Origin: Candidatus Falkowiibacteriota bacterium | GTDB taxonomy: Bacteria > Patescibacteriota > Patescibacteriia > Patescibacteriales > UBA12465 | Length of the DNA stretch: 64,000 nt | Direction: 5' to 3' | Assembly (NCBI GenBank): GCA_026396875.1 | Contig: JAPLVY010000007.1 | Span: forward strand, 1-64,000 | In this document: one piece after another, positions 34,257 through 42,648 of the stretch | How the letters are laid out: each line of letters starts with the position of its first letter | How positions within the stretch are numbered: the first letter of the stretch is position 1 | Program-made: the position numbers and the translations under genes | The notes under the pieces: model-generated | The model's database searches: none | Seen by the model: only the letters and a program-made list of their open reading frames with translations | What the model was told of the DNA's origin: nothing

Positions 34257-34697
34257 CTATTTTTTTTCGGGAGTAAGTAATATTTTTTTATCGTAGAACA
34301 TCTGATAGTAGAAGTGATACGAATTGTTTTCATGCCTGTTTAAGAAAAGCAGCAGAGGTGAATTGGTGTAAATTGGCGTTGATAATTTTAAGTTTTCGTC
34401 CAATCTTTTCTTGATTGATTCAATAACCAACTTTGAAATAGAACTGGTATTATAACCGTTGAAATCGTGTCTGAGGTGAAGGCCAAGGTTACCCAGTTCA
34501 ATTCCTCCTTGGTTACTGATAATACTCACTAATGAGTTTGTGTAGTTAATCAATGCAACGATTAAATCTTGCTTCTTCTGCTTTTGTTGACTAATTTTGT
34601 ACAATGCGAATATCAAGCTCGCAATCAATCCGCCGATGATTAACACTGTTAGCACGGCATTTTCTCCGATAAAACGTTTAAATTCTTCCATTTTCAA
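34257..34697 (-). CDS. Hypothetical single-pass membrane protein, 146 residues
   Basis: I do not recognise it. One membrane helix lies at about residues 14-34 (AVLTVLIIGGLIASLIFALY), followed by a charged coil (KISQQKQKKQD) and a soluble C-terminal domain with many Asn, His and Tyr. Topology is probably a short cytosolic or outer head and a 110-residue domain on the other side. It has an exact consensus promoter at 34868-34896 and a leader of about 160 nt with a large hairpin, which is unusual for such a small gene. Confidence 0.45.
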   Translation of the reverse strand: MKMEEFKRFIGENAVLTVLIIGGLIASLIFALYKISQQKQKKQDLIVALINYTNSLVSIISNQGGIELGNLGLHLRHDFNGYNTSSISKLVIESIKKRLDENLKLSTPIYTNSPLLLFLNRHENNSYHFYYQMFYDKKILLTPEKK

Positions 34698-34742
34698 GTT
34701 TTGTTTTTTTGTTAATAATATAATTTATAAAAGTGATAATTG

Positions 34743-34802
34743 TTTACTTGTTTTTTCACGCATCATCAGAATAAAAAGCTGATGAGTAAAAAAACAAGTA
34801 AA
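34743..34802 (-). promoter_or_regulatory. Large hairpin in the leader of the 34257-34697 gene
   Basis: TTTACTTGTTTTTT (34743-34756) pairs perfectly over 14 bp with AAAAAACAAGTAAA (34789-34802). An inner stem CATCAG/CTGATG (34764-34769 with 34779-34784) caps it. No T-run follows in the gene's direction, so it is not a simple terminator. It ends 45 nt before the start codon. Confidence 0.5.
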
Positions 34803-34867
34803 ACTTCACTAAAATCTTGGCTGGAAGGATTAATTGTCAAAGAACTGGCTTCAAACTTACAAGAGTA

Positions 34868-34896
34868 ATTATAACATATTTTATAAATATTGTCAA
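34868..34896 (-). promoter_or_regulatory. Consensus promoter of the 34257-34697 gene
   Basis: On the minus strand TTGACA (34896-34891) and TATAAT (34873-34868) both match consensus exactly, with 17-bp spacing. Confidence 0.8.
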
Positions 34897-34938
34897 TAAA
34901 AAGGTTTTAAATCAAACATGTTGTGCTAATAATAAACA

Positions 34939-34967
34939 AAAAAACCACCAAATAAAGGTGGCTTTTT
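34939..34967 (-). terminator. Terminator of the gapA-hydrogenase operon
   Basis: CCACC pairs with GGTGG inside A and T runs (34939-34967). On the minus strand the hairpin is followed by seven T. It lies about 18 bp past the hydrogenase stop. Confidence 0.7.
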
Positions 34968-34984
34968 GAAGGCAAGAATAGGGA

Positions 34985-36682
34985 TTAAACCCTTTTTTTG
35001 AACTTCGTATGCAATAATTCGTGAGCGCGCTTATTTGTCTTGGCCCATTCCATGTACTCCAAAACTGGACGATTGTCGTGTGCAGAACGCATTGGTAGTT
35101 TGTCATCTAACTGATAAAGTGCGGCTGTTCTTGACGCTCTTTCTTTGGCAGTGGTTGGTATTGGCTGTCCTCCACCACCAAGGCATCCACCCGGACAAGA
35201 CATAACTTCGATATAGTCGTACTTACTCAAATTTTTAATCACCGGTTCAATGTTACCGATACCGTTTACAACCGCGACCCTCAAAGTGCGCCCAAAAATA
35301 TTTACCTTCGCTTCCTTAAGACCGGAGGCGCCACGAACCGTTTTGAAGGCAATTTTTTTGGAGCGCTGGCCGTCAAGTAAAAACTTGGCTGATCGCAAGG
35401 CGGCCTCCATGACGCCACCAGAAGCACCATAGATAGCACCAGCGCCAGAACCATTATTCAGACAGAGGTCGTGAGCAACCGGCTTAAGCGCCGCGAAATC
35501 AATACCTGCTTTTTTAATCATAAAAGCAAATTCGCGAGTGGTGATTACTCTGTCTACTGGCATCACGCCACTCTTTAGTCGGAATTCCGGGCGAACGATT
35601 TCAAATTTTTTGGCCGTACAAGGCATGACCGAAACAATTTCTATTCTCTTGGGATTAATCTTTTGCTCTTTGGCCCACCAAGATTTTATCAAACTACCCA
35701 AATGCATGTGCGGTGAACGAGCGCTAGTCAAGTGAGGAATAATTTCTGGGTGATAGTGTTCAACATAACGTACCCAGGCCGGACAACAAGAAGTAGTCAT
35801 TGGTAAAACCGCTTTTTTGTCCTTTAATTTCTCCACCAATTCTTCCGCCTCTGTCATGGTCGTGATATCGGCGCCCAAATCAACATCAAAGACATAATCA
35901 AAGCCTAACATTTTTAAAGCGCTAGCAATTCTTCCTGGCATCTTGTCATCAAAAGGCAAGCCGAATTCTTCACCGATTGCCGCACGAATGGAAGGGGCAA
36001 ACTGAGCGATCATGATCTTCTTTTTATTCTTTAGGGCTTTATTCAATTCAGTAACAGAAAAGTTTTCCTGAATGGCGGAAACTGGGCAGCGCAAAGCGCA
36101 TTGACCGCAAGAAATACAAGCAGAATCTTTTTTTGTCGCTTTGATAATTTTATTAATTCCCTGTCCCTCGGAACGAAAGAAATTAATTTTCTGCAGATCA
36201 GCACAGGCGTCCACACAGTTATTACAGTCAATACATTGCTGATGGTTAAATTCCAGAGCCCCGCCGCCAAAAATTTCAATCTTACGGCGCATCTTTCTCT
36301 CCGGAAAGGTATTGGCCACTATTTTGTATTCTCTGGCCAGACGCAAAAGGTCGCAATCAAATAAACGAGGGCAATCTGCACAATACTCGGCGTGAGTTGC
36401 AAAAAGTAATTTCAAGTTTTCTTGACGACTTTTGGTGGCCTTAGGACTATCAGTAAAAATCTCCATTCCGGAAACCGCTGACGCCTGGCAAGAGGCGACC
36501 AGTTTTTCCCTGCCCCTAACTTCAACAGCACAAACCCGGCAATTCGCCTTAACCTTTAAATCGGGGTGGTGGCAAAGAGATGGAATTAGCACTCCAGCAT
36601 TTTCTGCTGCCATCAAAATAGTTTCACCAGACTCACAGGTGACCTTTTTACCGTTTAATTTGAAGTTTACTTTTTTGGTCAT
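34985..36682 (-). CDS. [FeFe]-hydrogenase catalytic subunit (HndD/HydA type)
   Basis: The 565-residue product has an N-terminal [2Fe-2S] domain (PSLCHHPDLKVKANCRVCAV), a His-Cys cluster site (HAEYCADCPRLFDC), and two [4Fe-4S] sites (CIDCNNCVDAC and CISCGQCALRC). The full H-cluster motifs are TSCCPAWVRYVEHYHP, MPCTAKKFEI and CPGGCLGGGGQP. This is the layout of NAD(P)H-linked or electron-bifurcating hydrogenases, cytosolic by lack of a signal. It ends an operon with gapA and a NuoF-like gene, so NADH-dependent H2 production is likely. The maturases HydE, HydF and HydG are not in this window. Confidence 0.94.
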   Translation of the reverse strand: MTKKVNFKLNGKKVTCESGETILMAAENAGVLIPSLCHHPDLKVKANCRVCAVEVRGREKLVASCQASAVSGMEIFTDSPKATKSRQENLKLLFATHAEYCADCPRLFDCDLLRLAREYKIVANTFPERKMRRKIEIFGGGALEFNHQQCIDCNNCVDACADLQKINFFRSEGQGINKIIKATKKDSACISCGQCALRCPVSAIQENFSVTELNKALKNKKKIMIAQFAPSIRAAIGEEFGLPFDDKMPGRIASALKMLGFDYVFDVDLGADITTMTEAEELVEKLKDKKAVLPMTTSCCPAWVRYVEHYHPEIIPHLTSARSPHMHLGSLIKSWWAKEQKINPKRIEIVSVMPCTAKKFEIVRPEFRLKSGVMPVDRVITTREFAFMIKKAGIDFAALKPVAHDLCLNNGSGAGAIYGASGGVMEAALRSAKFLLDGQRSKKIAFKTVRGASGLKEAKVNIFGRTLRVAVVNGIGNIEPVIKNLSKYDYIEVMSCPGGCLGGGGQPIPTTAKERASRTAALYQLDDKLPMRSAHDNRPVLEYMEWAKTNKRAHELLHTKFKKRV

Positions 36683-36692
36683 GAGAAATTAA

Positions 36693-37466
36693 TTATTTCT
36701 TTACTTCTTTTAAATTCTTATAAAGGAGAACCGTGAAGACATAAAGGAATGGTGACACGATAAACATAATAATCGAGTCGATAATATTCCAGGAAGTAAC
36801 AAACACGGAGTTTCCTTGAAATGCTGCGCCAGGTAAACCGACAATCAGACTGAAGAGGTACAAAGCAAAACCGAGGAAAACAAGGCGACCAAAGGTGGCC
36901 CACCAATAACCTTTTACTAGCTCTTTGCTGGCTTTAATAGCGCTCATGCCTTTTTTCCCCTCAAAGATAAAAATAATGACGGCAAAGCTATAGAAAACCG
37001 CAAAAATGATTCCAGGGATAATTAGTAAAATACTCCACAGAAGTACTAGCACTAAGACCAAAAGACTTAACAGGAAAAACGGGGTAAACAGTCCCTTGCT
37101 CTCCTCCCAGGAAGATTTCACGGAAGAGAAACCGTTTTTAATTAAAAGGTAGGTAGCAGCTTTGGCTCTAGTACTATACCAGATGGCTAATGCCAAAGTG
37201 GCCAAGGCAATAATAACAATTAAAACCTTAATGACGACTGAGAGCACCATGGAATCCTGGCCCTTCATTAAAAATAAAGTGGCCAAGCCAGCAATCAAGG
37301 CAACTCCGGCGAAAATTGCCAGAATAGCCAAGAGACCGTAGAGAGATATGGTTACTAAATTCTTAAAATTGCTCCAATACATTTTCCAAGAGTTTTCAAA
37401 TAAATCGAAAACTGGAATTAATTTTTTCTTAGCCGCCTTGGCAACTAACTTTTTTTCTGTTTCCAT
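36693..37466 (-). CDS. Integral membrane protein, about six helices
   Basis: This 257-residue protein begins with a short charged part (METEKKLVAKAAKKKLIPVF), then SWKMYWSNFKNLVTISLYGL and about six membrane segments to the end. The pattern of paired helices with LLLIIPGIIFAVFYSF resembles GlpQ membrane-domain or DUF975-like proteins. No transport or redox motif is seen. It is located between the NuoF-like and hydrogenase genes with gaps of 23 and 10 bp, so it is co-transcribed with them, but a direct link to hydrogenase is not shown. Confidence 0.7.
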   Translation of the reverse strand: METEKKLVAKAAKKKLIPVFDLFENSWKMYWSNFKNLVTISLYGLLAILAIFAGVALIAGLATLFLMKGQDSMVLSVVIKVLIVIIALATLALAIWYSTRAKAATYLLIKNGFSSVKSSWEESKGLFTPFFLLSLLVLVLVLLWSILLIIPGIIFAVFYSFAVIIFIFEGKKGMSAIKASKELVKGYWWATFGRLVFLGFALYLFSLIVGLPGAAFQGNSVFVTSWNIIDSIIMFIVSPFLYVFTVLLYKNLKEVKK

Positions 37467-37489
37467 AAATTTTTTTTTAATAATTTTTT

Positions 37490-38536
37490 CTATTTTTTTA
37501 TTTTTATTTTTAAAATATTTTCAGCATAACTATTTAGGGGTATGGGCAGGCTGGCACCAAGAGCACAGAAGCTGGAAGCTGAAAGGTTGTCCAGCAAATC
37601 CCTAACCTCGCCTTTAAAATTCAAGAAGTTCTTTGGGTCGGCTTTGAATAGTTCCAGCAAGCGATAAGTTCCCTCTCGACAAGGAGTACAATGGCCGCAA
37701 GTCTCGGCAACATAAAATTCTAGCCATTCTTTAACCAAGCGACGAGGATCAGTACCTGCCAAAACCACTTTAATTGATCCTGCCCCACCAACCGGGCGCT
37801 TGAGTTGCTTTTGGTTCAAGACTTCACCACTCATATCTCCGCCCACAACTACAAAAAAATCTCTTTTTGGTGTATTGCCAGTTTCCTCTAGGATTTCTGA
37901 GATGCTGGCACTTTCGGAATAGGCATAAACTCCTGGATTTTTAAGATCACCAGTAAGCGAATAGAATCTCTCTTGTTTAAACCTTCCCAAAACTAGCAGT
38001 CCAATATTATAGAAAGTTTCAAGATTATTAATTAAAGTTGGGCAACCAAATAAACCTTTTTCTGCCGGATATGGTGGCTTGAGGCGTGGCTCAGCCAAAG
38101 AAAATTCAATAACATTGAGCATAGCACTTTCTTCTCCACTGATATAGGAGTGGCCGTTTTTAAACTCATTTCGCCAGAGTTTTCGAACAATCAAATTTTC
38201 TTTCTTCGCCAACTCTTGATCCAGGGAAGGCATGAATTCTTTACCGTAGTCAGCACTGGTAAAAAAATATATTTGAGAAATATTCTCTGGGCCAAAAAAG
38301 CTAATTGCCGCTCGTAAACCGGCAAAAAACTCAAGTAAATGATTATCTAAAATGTGAGCATCTTTAAAAACTCCCGGTTCACCTTCAGAACAATTAACCA
38401 CGATAATACCCTTTTTGCCACTCTTTTTTATGGAATCAAAAACACTTTGCCATTTTGAGGCAACAGGAAAGCTGGCGCCACCACGGCCGCAAAGGTTAGC
38501 TTTTTTGATTAAATTCAGAATTTTCTGATCAGGCAT
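37490..38536 (-). CDS. NuoF/HndC-like NADH-binding flavoprotein (N-terminally short)
   Basis: The 348-residue product has the FMN/NADH site (ANLCGRGGASFPVASKW, with the Gly-rich loop), NCSEGEPGVFKDAHIL, YISGEESAMLNVIE and the N3 [4Fe-4S] cluster site (ETCGHCTPCREGTYRL plus SSFCALG). It starts almost at the FMN loop, so the N-terminal thioredoxin-like [2Fe-2S] domain of HndC and the C-terminal ferredoxin domain are missing. It would pass electrons from NADH to the hydrogenase. It is 9 bp after gapA. Confidence 0.88.
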   Translation of the reverse strand: MPDQKILNLIKKANLCGRGGASFPVASKWQSVFDSIKKSGKKGIIVVNCSEGEPGVFKDAHILDNHLLEFFAGLRAAISFFGPENISQIYFFTSADYGKEFMPSLDQELAKKENLIVRKLWRNEFKNGHSYISGEESAMLNVIEFSLAEPRLKPPYPAEKGLFGCPTLINNLETFYNIGLLVLGRFKQERFYSLTGDLKNPGVYAYSESASISEILEETGNTPKRDFFVVVGGDMSGEVLNQKQLKRPVGGAGSIKVVLAGTDPRRLVKEWLEFYVAETCGHCTPCREGTYRLLELFKADPKNFLNFKGEVRDLLDNLSASSFCALGASLPIPLNSYAENILKIKIKK

Positions 38537-38545
38537 GCAGGACTT

Positions 38546-39562
38546 TTATTTTAAATATTTTTTAAGCAGATAGGACAGTTCGACCAAACGATGCGAATAA
38601 CCCCATTCGTTGTCATACCAAGCAACCACCTTGAGCAGGTCGCCGCCGACAAGCATGGTCGACTTCAAGTCAACAATTGAGCTGTTGGCGTTACCGATAA
38701 TGTCGGAGGAAACTAGTTCTTCGTTGGAGGCTTCGATAATTCCCTTCATTTTCCCCCTGGACGCAATAACAAAAGCTTTATTGACTGCTTCAACAGTGGT
38801 TTTTTTACCAAGAACAAAAACTGTATCACAAAGAGAACCGACAGGAGTTGGAACTCGTACCGCCAAACCATCAAAACTATTTTTCAAGGAAGGAATAGTT
38901 TCAGTTACCGCAGTAGCCGCGCCAGTAGTGGTCGGCACAATATTCATCGCTGCCGCTCGTGCTCGACGCAAATCTTTGTGTGGTCCGTCAACCAAATTTT
39001 GATCAGCGGTATAGGAATGAATAGTAGTCATTAAAGCTTTTTTGATGCCGAAATGACTCTTAATAACCGAGGTAACGGGGGCTAGACAATTAGTGGTACA
39101 GGAAGCACAAGAAACCACGTTGTCAGTCTTGGAGATTTTATCTTCATTTACTCCGATTACAATAGTTTTCACTTTGCCCTTTGCGGGAGCACTAATAATC
39201 ACCTTCTGTGCGCCGGCATCGAGATGAGCCTGAACTTCTTCAGCGCTACGAAACTTCCCGGTACACTCGAGAACAATGTCAACTTTTAATTTTTTCCAAG
39301 GCAACAAATTAGGATCTTTCTGAGAAAAAACTGGATATTTTTGATTATCGACCACCAGGGAATCTTTGGTGCTGCTAATTTTTCTTTGATAACGACCGTA
39401 GCAAGTATCATATTCCAGAAGATGCGCGAGAGTGGCCGTATCAGTTAAGTCGTTAACTGCTACGATATTCAATTTTGGGTGTTCATCCAAAATAATCTTA
39501 AAGGCCGCCCGACCAATGCGACCGAAGCCGTTAATTGCAATATTAATCTTGCGATTGAACAT
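38546..39562 (-). CDS. gapA: Glyceraldehyde-3-phosphate dehydrogenase, type I
   Basis: The 338-residue product has the Rossmann start INGFGRIGRAAFKII, AVNDLTDTATLAHLLEYDTC, the catalytic Cys in CASCTTNCLAP, TIHSYTADQNLVDGPH and the C-terminal WYDNEWGYSHRLVEL. It oxidises glyceraldehyde 3-phosphate with phosphate and NAD to 1,3-bisphosphoglycerate plus NADH. It is the first gene of the operon with the NuoF-like and hydrogenase genes, which would use that NADH. The promoter is an extended -10 at 39600-39609. Confidence 0.97.
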   Translation of the reverse strand: MFNRKINIAINGFGRIGRAAFKIILDEHPKLNIVAVNDLTDTATLAHLLEYDTCYGRYQRKISSTKDSLVVDNQKYPVFSQKDPNLLPWKKLKVDIVLECTGKFRSAEEVQAHLDAGAQKVIISAPAKGKVKTIVIGVNEDKISKTDNVVSCASCTTNCLAPVTSVIKSHFGIKKALMTTIHSYTADQNLVDGPHKDLRRARAAAMNIVPTTTGAATAVTETIPSLKNSFDGLAVRVPTPVGSLCDTVFVLGKKTTVEAVNKAFVIASRGKMKGIIEASNEELVSSDIIGNANSSIVDLKSTMLVGGDLLKVVAWYDNEWGYSHRLVELSYLLKKYLK

Positions 39563-39599
39563 ATAAAAATTGTTTAAATAAATTTTATTAGTTAATTAA

Positions 39600-39609
39600 A
39601 TTATAGCAT
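39600..39609 (-). promoter_or_regulatory. Extended -10 promoter of the gapA-hydrogenase operon
   Basis: On the minus strand TATGC precedes TATAAT (39605-39600), giving TGC-TATAAT. No strong -35 is seen. The leader is about 30 nt. Confidence 0.6.
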
Positions 39610-39629
39610 AAGCGTCAAAAAAAATAAAA

Positions 39630-39671
39630 AAAGAGTATTACTTGCCATGCAATGACAAGTAACACTCTTTA
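39630..39671 (-). terminator. Terminator of the 39692-39931 gene
   Basis: AAAGAGT (39630-39636) pairs with ACTCTTT (39664-39670) and TTACTTG (39638-39644) with CAAGTAA (39656-39662). One mismatch separates the two stems. A T-rich tail follows on the minus strand. Confidence 0.75.
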
Positions 39672-39691
39672 AACCTTGGTGGCGCCCTTGA

Positions 39692-39931
39692 TTATCCAAA
39701 GAAACTAAGAGCCTGAAACATCTCCGAAAAAGAATCTAGGGCCTCTTCTCTCCTTTTTAATAGAATAGAGAAAGAGATAATGGCAAGAAGGGAAAAAATT
39801 CCCAAAGCAATCGGCCAACCTTCCTCTGAAGGCACGTTGATTTTCACAAGCGAGCCAACAAGTCCGATAATCACATAGATGAAAGCAAAAATTAGCACAT
39901 CTATGTCAAGTGAATTGATAATTTTCTTCAT
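39692..39931 (-). CDS. Small hypothetical membrane protein, 79 residues
   Basis: Two membrane helices are visible (about residues 9-30 and 41-61: VLIFAFIYVIIGLVGSLV and IALGIFSLLAIISFSILL). The ends are short and charged, and the C-terminus reads EMFQALSFFG. I cannot name the family. A consensus promoter (39958-39986) and its own terminator make it a convincing one-gene unit. Confidence 0.6.
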   Translation of the reverse strand: MKKIINSLDIDVLIFAFIYVIIGLVGSLVKINVPSEEGWPIALGIFSLLAIISFSILLKRREEALDSFSEMFQALSFFG

Positions 39932-39957
39932 GGATTAAAATTTTAATGATCAACCTA

Positions 39958-39986
39958 ATAATATCACGATATTAGACAATTGTCAA
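39958..39986 (-). promoter_or_regulatory. Promoter of the 39692-39931 gene
   Basis: On the minus strand TTGACA (39986-39981) and TATTAT (39963-39958) are spaced by 17 bp, and TGA before the -10 extends it. Confidence 0.75.
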
Positions 39987-40000
39987 TAATAGGGACATAT

Positions 40001-40029
40001 AAAAACACCCGCGATTAGCGAGTGTTTTT
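40001..40029 (-). terminator. Terminator of the rpsB-tsf-ricT operon
   Basis: AAAAACACCCGC (40001-40012) pairs with GCGAGTGTTTTT (40018-40029), with one mismatch. A-T runs flank both sides. It lies 21 bp after the ricT-like stop. Confidence 0.75.
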
Positions 40030-40049
40030 TATATTTATTCAAATATTCC

Positions 40050-40856
40050 CTATTTCTTCTTGTTTTTTCGGTTTAAATCAACCTCCATCACTGCGTCTCT
40101 TTCCCCGCTCTTTTCGGCTGGGAAACGAACATCGACTGATTGTTTTAAGACGTGATGACCAACAACAATCCCTCGACGACCGTCAACGTTAACCTTTGCG
40201 CCATAAGCTGGCATCTTGCCGCGAAGCTCTTTATAGCCTTCGTATTCGTAGGCCAGGCAACACATTAGGCGTCCGCACATCCCGGAAATACGATCACTGC
40301 CTCGATGAACAACCTGCTGAACCTCTGCCATCTCCGAGGTAACGGAAGAAAATTCCTTTACCGAACCACGACAACATAACTTTTTACCACAACCGCCGCA
40401 ATCGCCAGTGAGGCGCGCTTCATCGCGAGCGCCAATCTGAGTTAGACGAATATTGGCATTGAAGTGAGCGGTCAGTTCTTTTACCAATTCACGAAAATCA
40501 ACTCGACCATCAGCAATAAAAGCAAAGTTAAGGCGGTTACCCTCAAAGGAGAAGTGCACGTCCACGAGCTTCATATCAAGATTTTGACGATTGGCAATCT
40601 CCCGACAAACCTCCAGGGACTCACGCTTCTTCTCTTCGCTAGGCAGACGATTTAATTCTGATTTCTCGGCACGGCGGATAATCTCTTTGAGTTCTTCGCC
40701 CTTACCAGTTTCTTTGACAAAGCCGACAATCTTGCCGATTTCCCGCCCCAGTTCGGTGGCAACCAAAACCTGATCACCAACCTTAAAAGAATCTTCTTCG
40801 GTAGAAAAATTATAAATTTTGTCCCAGGAAACGAATTGAACTTCGGCAATTCTCAT
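40050..40856 (-). CDS. PSP1 domain protein (RicT/YaaT-like)
   Basis: The 268-residue product has the PSP1 features: KVGDQVLVATELGREIGKIV near the N-terminus, RADFRELVKELTAHF-type helices (here GRVDFRELVKELTAHF), and the cysteine cluster GDCGGCGKKLCCRGS, followed by SGMCGRLMCCLAYE. In Bacillus the relative RicT belongs to the Ric complex, which carries Fe-S clusters and affects RNase Y. The role here is inferred. The gene is coupled to tsf (2 bp gap). Confidence 0.88.
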   Translation of the reverse strand: MRIAEVQFVSWDKIYNFSTEEDSFKVGDQVLVATELGREIGKIVGFVKETGKGEELKEIIRRAEKSELNRLPSEEKKRESLEVCREIANRQNLDMKLVDVHFSFEGNRLNFAFIADGRVDFRELVKELTAHFNANIRLTQIGARDEARLTGDCGGCGKKLCCRGSVKEFSSVTSEMAEVQQVVHRGSDRISGMCGRLMCCLAYEYEGYKELRGKMPAYGAKVNVDGRRGIVVGHHVLKQSVDVRFPAEKSGERDAVMEVDLNRKNKKK

Positions 40857-40858
40857 AC

Positions 40859-41653
40859 TTAAAGGCTGAAACGGACAAAGGCAGACACCGTAGCGCCACC
40901 AAGAATATCCTTCACCTTTTTCTTGTCGTCTTTAATAAACTCTTGTTCCATCAAACAAACTTCGGAATAATATTTGGCCATCTTACCTTCTAGAATTTTT
41001 TCCACCATTGCTTCTGGCTTGCCTTCTTTAATCAACTGTTCGCGGTAAATATCTTTTTCCTTATCCATTTCGTCAGTAGAAACTTCGGCGGGTACTAAAT
41101 ATTTTGGGTTAGCAGCGGCAACTTGCATAGCAACATCAACTGCCTCTTCATTTTTGCCAGAAGCATCGATAGCAACCAAAACACCAATACGACCACCGAG
41201 ATGAGAGTAAGCAGCAACTGTACCGCCATTTAATACGGCCAAGCGTTTAACTGCTAATTTTTCGCCAATCACACCACTGAGGGTATCGAGAGTATCTTTT
41301 ACACTCAGACCATTCATATCCAAAGCTAATAGGGCTTCGACACTGGCCGGCTTGGCAGTCTTTACTAATTCTAAAGCGCCAGCAACAAATTCTTGGAATT
41401 TATCACTGCGAGCCACAAAATCAGTCTCCGAATCAACCTCAATAGCATAACCTTCAGTTGCATCAGCGTTTACAGCCACAGAAACAATGCCTTCGCTTGT
41501 TTCGCGGTCAGCTCTCTTGGCAGACTTGGCAATACCTTTTTTGCGCAAAATTTCAACGGCTGCGTTCAGGTCACCACCAGCCTCATCAAGAGCTTTTTTG
41601 CAGTCGACCATGCCAGCGCCGGTCATTTCGCGTAACTGTTTTAACAATTCCAT
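40859..41653 (-). CDS. tsf: Translation elongation factor Ts
   Basis: The 264-residue product starts with the UBA-like domain (LLKQLREMTGAGMVDCKKAL), has EVDSETDFVARSDKFQEF (the TDFVA signature), a core with YSHLGGRIGVLVAI, and a C-terminal LMEQEFIKDDKKKVKDIL. It exchanges GDP for GTP on EF-Tu. It follows rpsB by 33 bp, the standard bacterial order. Confidence 0.97.
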   Translation of the reverse strand: MELLKQLREMTGAGMVDCKKALDEAGGDLNAAVEILRKKGIAKSAKRADRETSEGIVSVAVNADATEGYAIEVDSETDFVARSDKFQEFVAGALELVKTAKPASVEALLALDMNGLSVKDTLDTLSGVIGEKLAVKRLAVLNGGTVAAYSHLGGRIGVLVAIDASGKNEEAVDVAMQVAAANPKYLVPAEVSTDEMDKEKDIYREQLIKEGKPEAMVEKILEGKMAKYYSEVCLMEQEFIKDDKKKVKDILGGATVSAFVRFSL

Positions 41654-41686
41654 ATAATTAGGAAATTAAAAGAAGATTAATAATTT

Positions 41687-42370
41687 TTATTTACGAGCGT
41701 CAAGGATAGCTTCTTTGACGGTTTCTAAAATCAATTTAATTGTTTTAGTGGAGTCGTCGTTGGCAGGAATTGGATAGTTAACCAATTCTGGATTAACGTT
41801 AGTGTCGCAGACAGCAATAATCGGGATGTTCTTTTTGATTGCTTCGGCAACTGCAGTTTCTTCTTCCTTGATATCCCAAATGAACAAAGCATCAGGGAGT
41901 TTATTGAGATTAACCAAACCGGAAACGCGAGCTTCTAATTTTTTGATTTCGCGATCAAAGTCCAATTGTTCTTTTTTTGTATATTTTTCTAATTTTCCAG
42001 CCTTCTTTTTTTCAATCAAATCAACATATTTTTTAACGGATTTTTTGACAACCACAAAGTTGGTCAGATAACCGCCTAGCCACTTACCAACGATATATGG
42101 CATAGAAGCGACTTCCGCCATTTTCTTCATTGGTTCTTTGACTTGGTTCTTAGTGCCAACAAAAAGCACACTCTTTTCCTCTTTGACAAGGGTCTGGATA
42201 AATTCCAAGGCTTCCTTCAGTTTTTCTTGACTCTTGGAGAGGTCAATAATATAAATTCCGTTTTTTTCACCAAAAATGAATTGCTTCATTTTTGGGTGCC
42301 AACGATTTGTACGATGACCGAAGTGCATACCGGCTTTCAGCATGTCTTCCATTTTTGGAATCTTTACCAT
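41687..42370 (-). CDS. rpsB: 30S ribosomal protein S2
   Basis: The 227-residue product has the S2 signatures GMHFGHRTNRWHPKMKQFIF, VLFVGTKNQVKEPMKKMAE and YIVGKWLGGYLTNF, plus CDTNVNPELVNYPIPANDDS near the C-terminus. It binds S1 and the 16S rRNA platform side. It is the first gene of the rpsB-tsf-ricT operon and is preceded by a structured leader of about 150 nt. Confidence 0.97.
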   Translation of the reverse strand: MVKIPKMEDMLKAGMHFGHRTNRWHPKMKQFIFGEKNGIYIIDLSKSQEKLKEALEFIQTLVKEEKSVLFVGTKNQVKEPMKKMAEVASMPYIVGKWLGGYLTNFVVVKKSVKKYVDLIEKKKAGKLEKYTKKEQLDFDREIKKLEARVSGLVNLNKLPDALFIWDIKEEETAVAEAIKKNIPIIAVCDTNVNPELVNYPIPANDDSTKTIKLILETVKEAILDARK

Positions 42371-42390
42371 AATTTTTTCTTTTTACCCTG

Positions 42391-42460
42391 GCGCCTTTTG
42401 GCGCTCAAGCTTCTGCCTCCTTACCGACACAAAAAATGGCCGGCAAGAAAATTTTGAGGC
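42391..42460 (-). promoter_or_regulatory. Structured rpsB leader (possible S2 autoregulation element)
   Basis: Two stems are visible. GCCTC/GAGGC (42415-42419 with 42456-42460) stacks on CTTACCG/CGGCAAG (42420-42426 with 42441-42447, one G-U). A second hairpin GCGCC/GGCGC (42391-42404) with a 4-nt loop lies nearer the start codon. S2 leaders of this general form are known in several phyla. Binding by S2 here is inference. Confidence 0.5.
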
Positions 42461-42527
42461 ATGATAATTAATTAAATATTAGCTTAAAATATTAAAAGGC
42501 TTAGCATTAACTAGGCTCTTTTCTTAT

Positions 42528-42556
42528 ATAATACGGGAAAAATTGGCTGATGTCAA
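42528..42556 (-). promoter_or_regulatory. Promoter of the rpsB-tsf-ricT operon
   Basis: On the minus strand TTGACA (42556-42551) and TATTAT (42533-42528) are spaced by 17 bp. Confidence 0.78.
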
Positions 42557-42603
42557 CATTGATATTGACATAAATTACTAGTAAGAGGCTAGTTTATAAA
42601 ACA

Positions 42604-42631
42604 AAACCCCGCAGAAGATGCGGGGCTTTTT
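42604..42631. terminator. Terminator after the lipoprotein gene
   Basis: CCCCGCA (42607-42613) pairs perfectly with TGCGGGG (42619-42625). A and T runs flank it on both sides. Confidence 0.82.
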
Positions 42632-42648
42632 ATTTATCCAAATACTGC

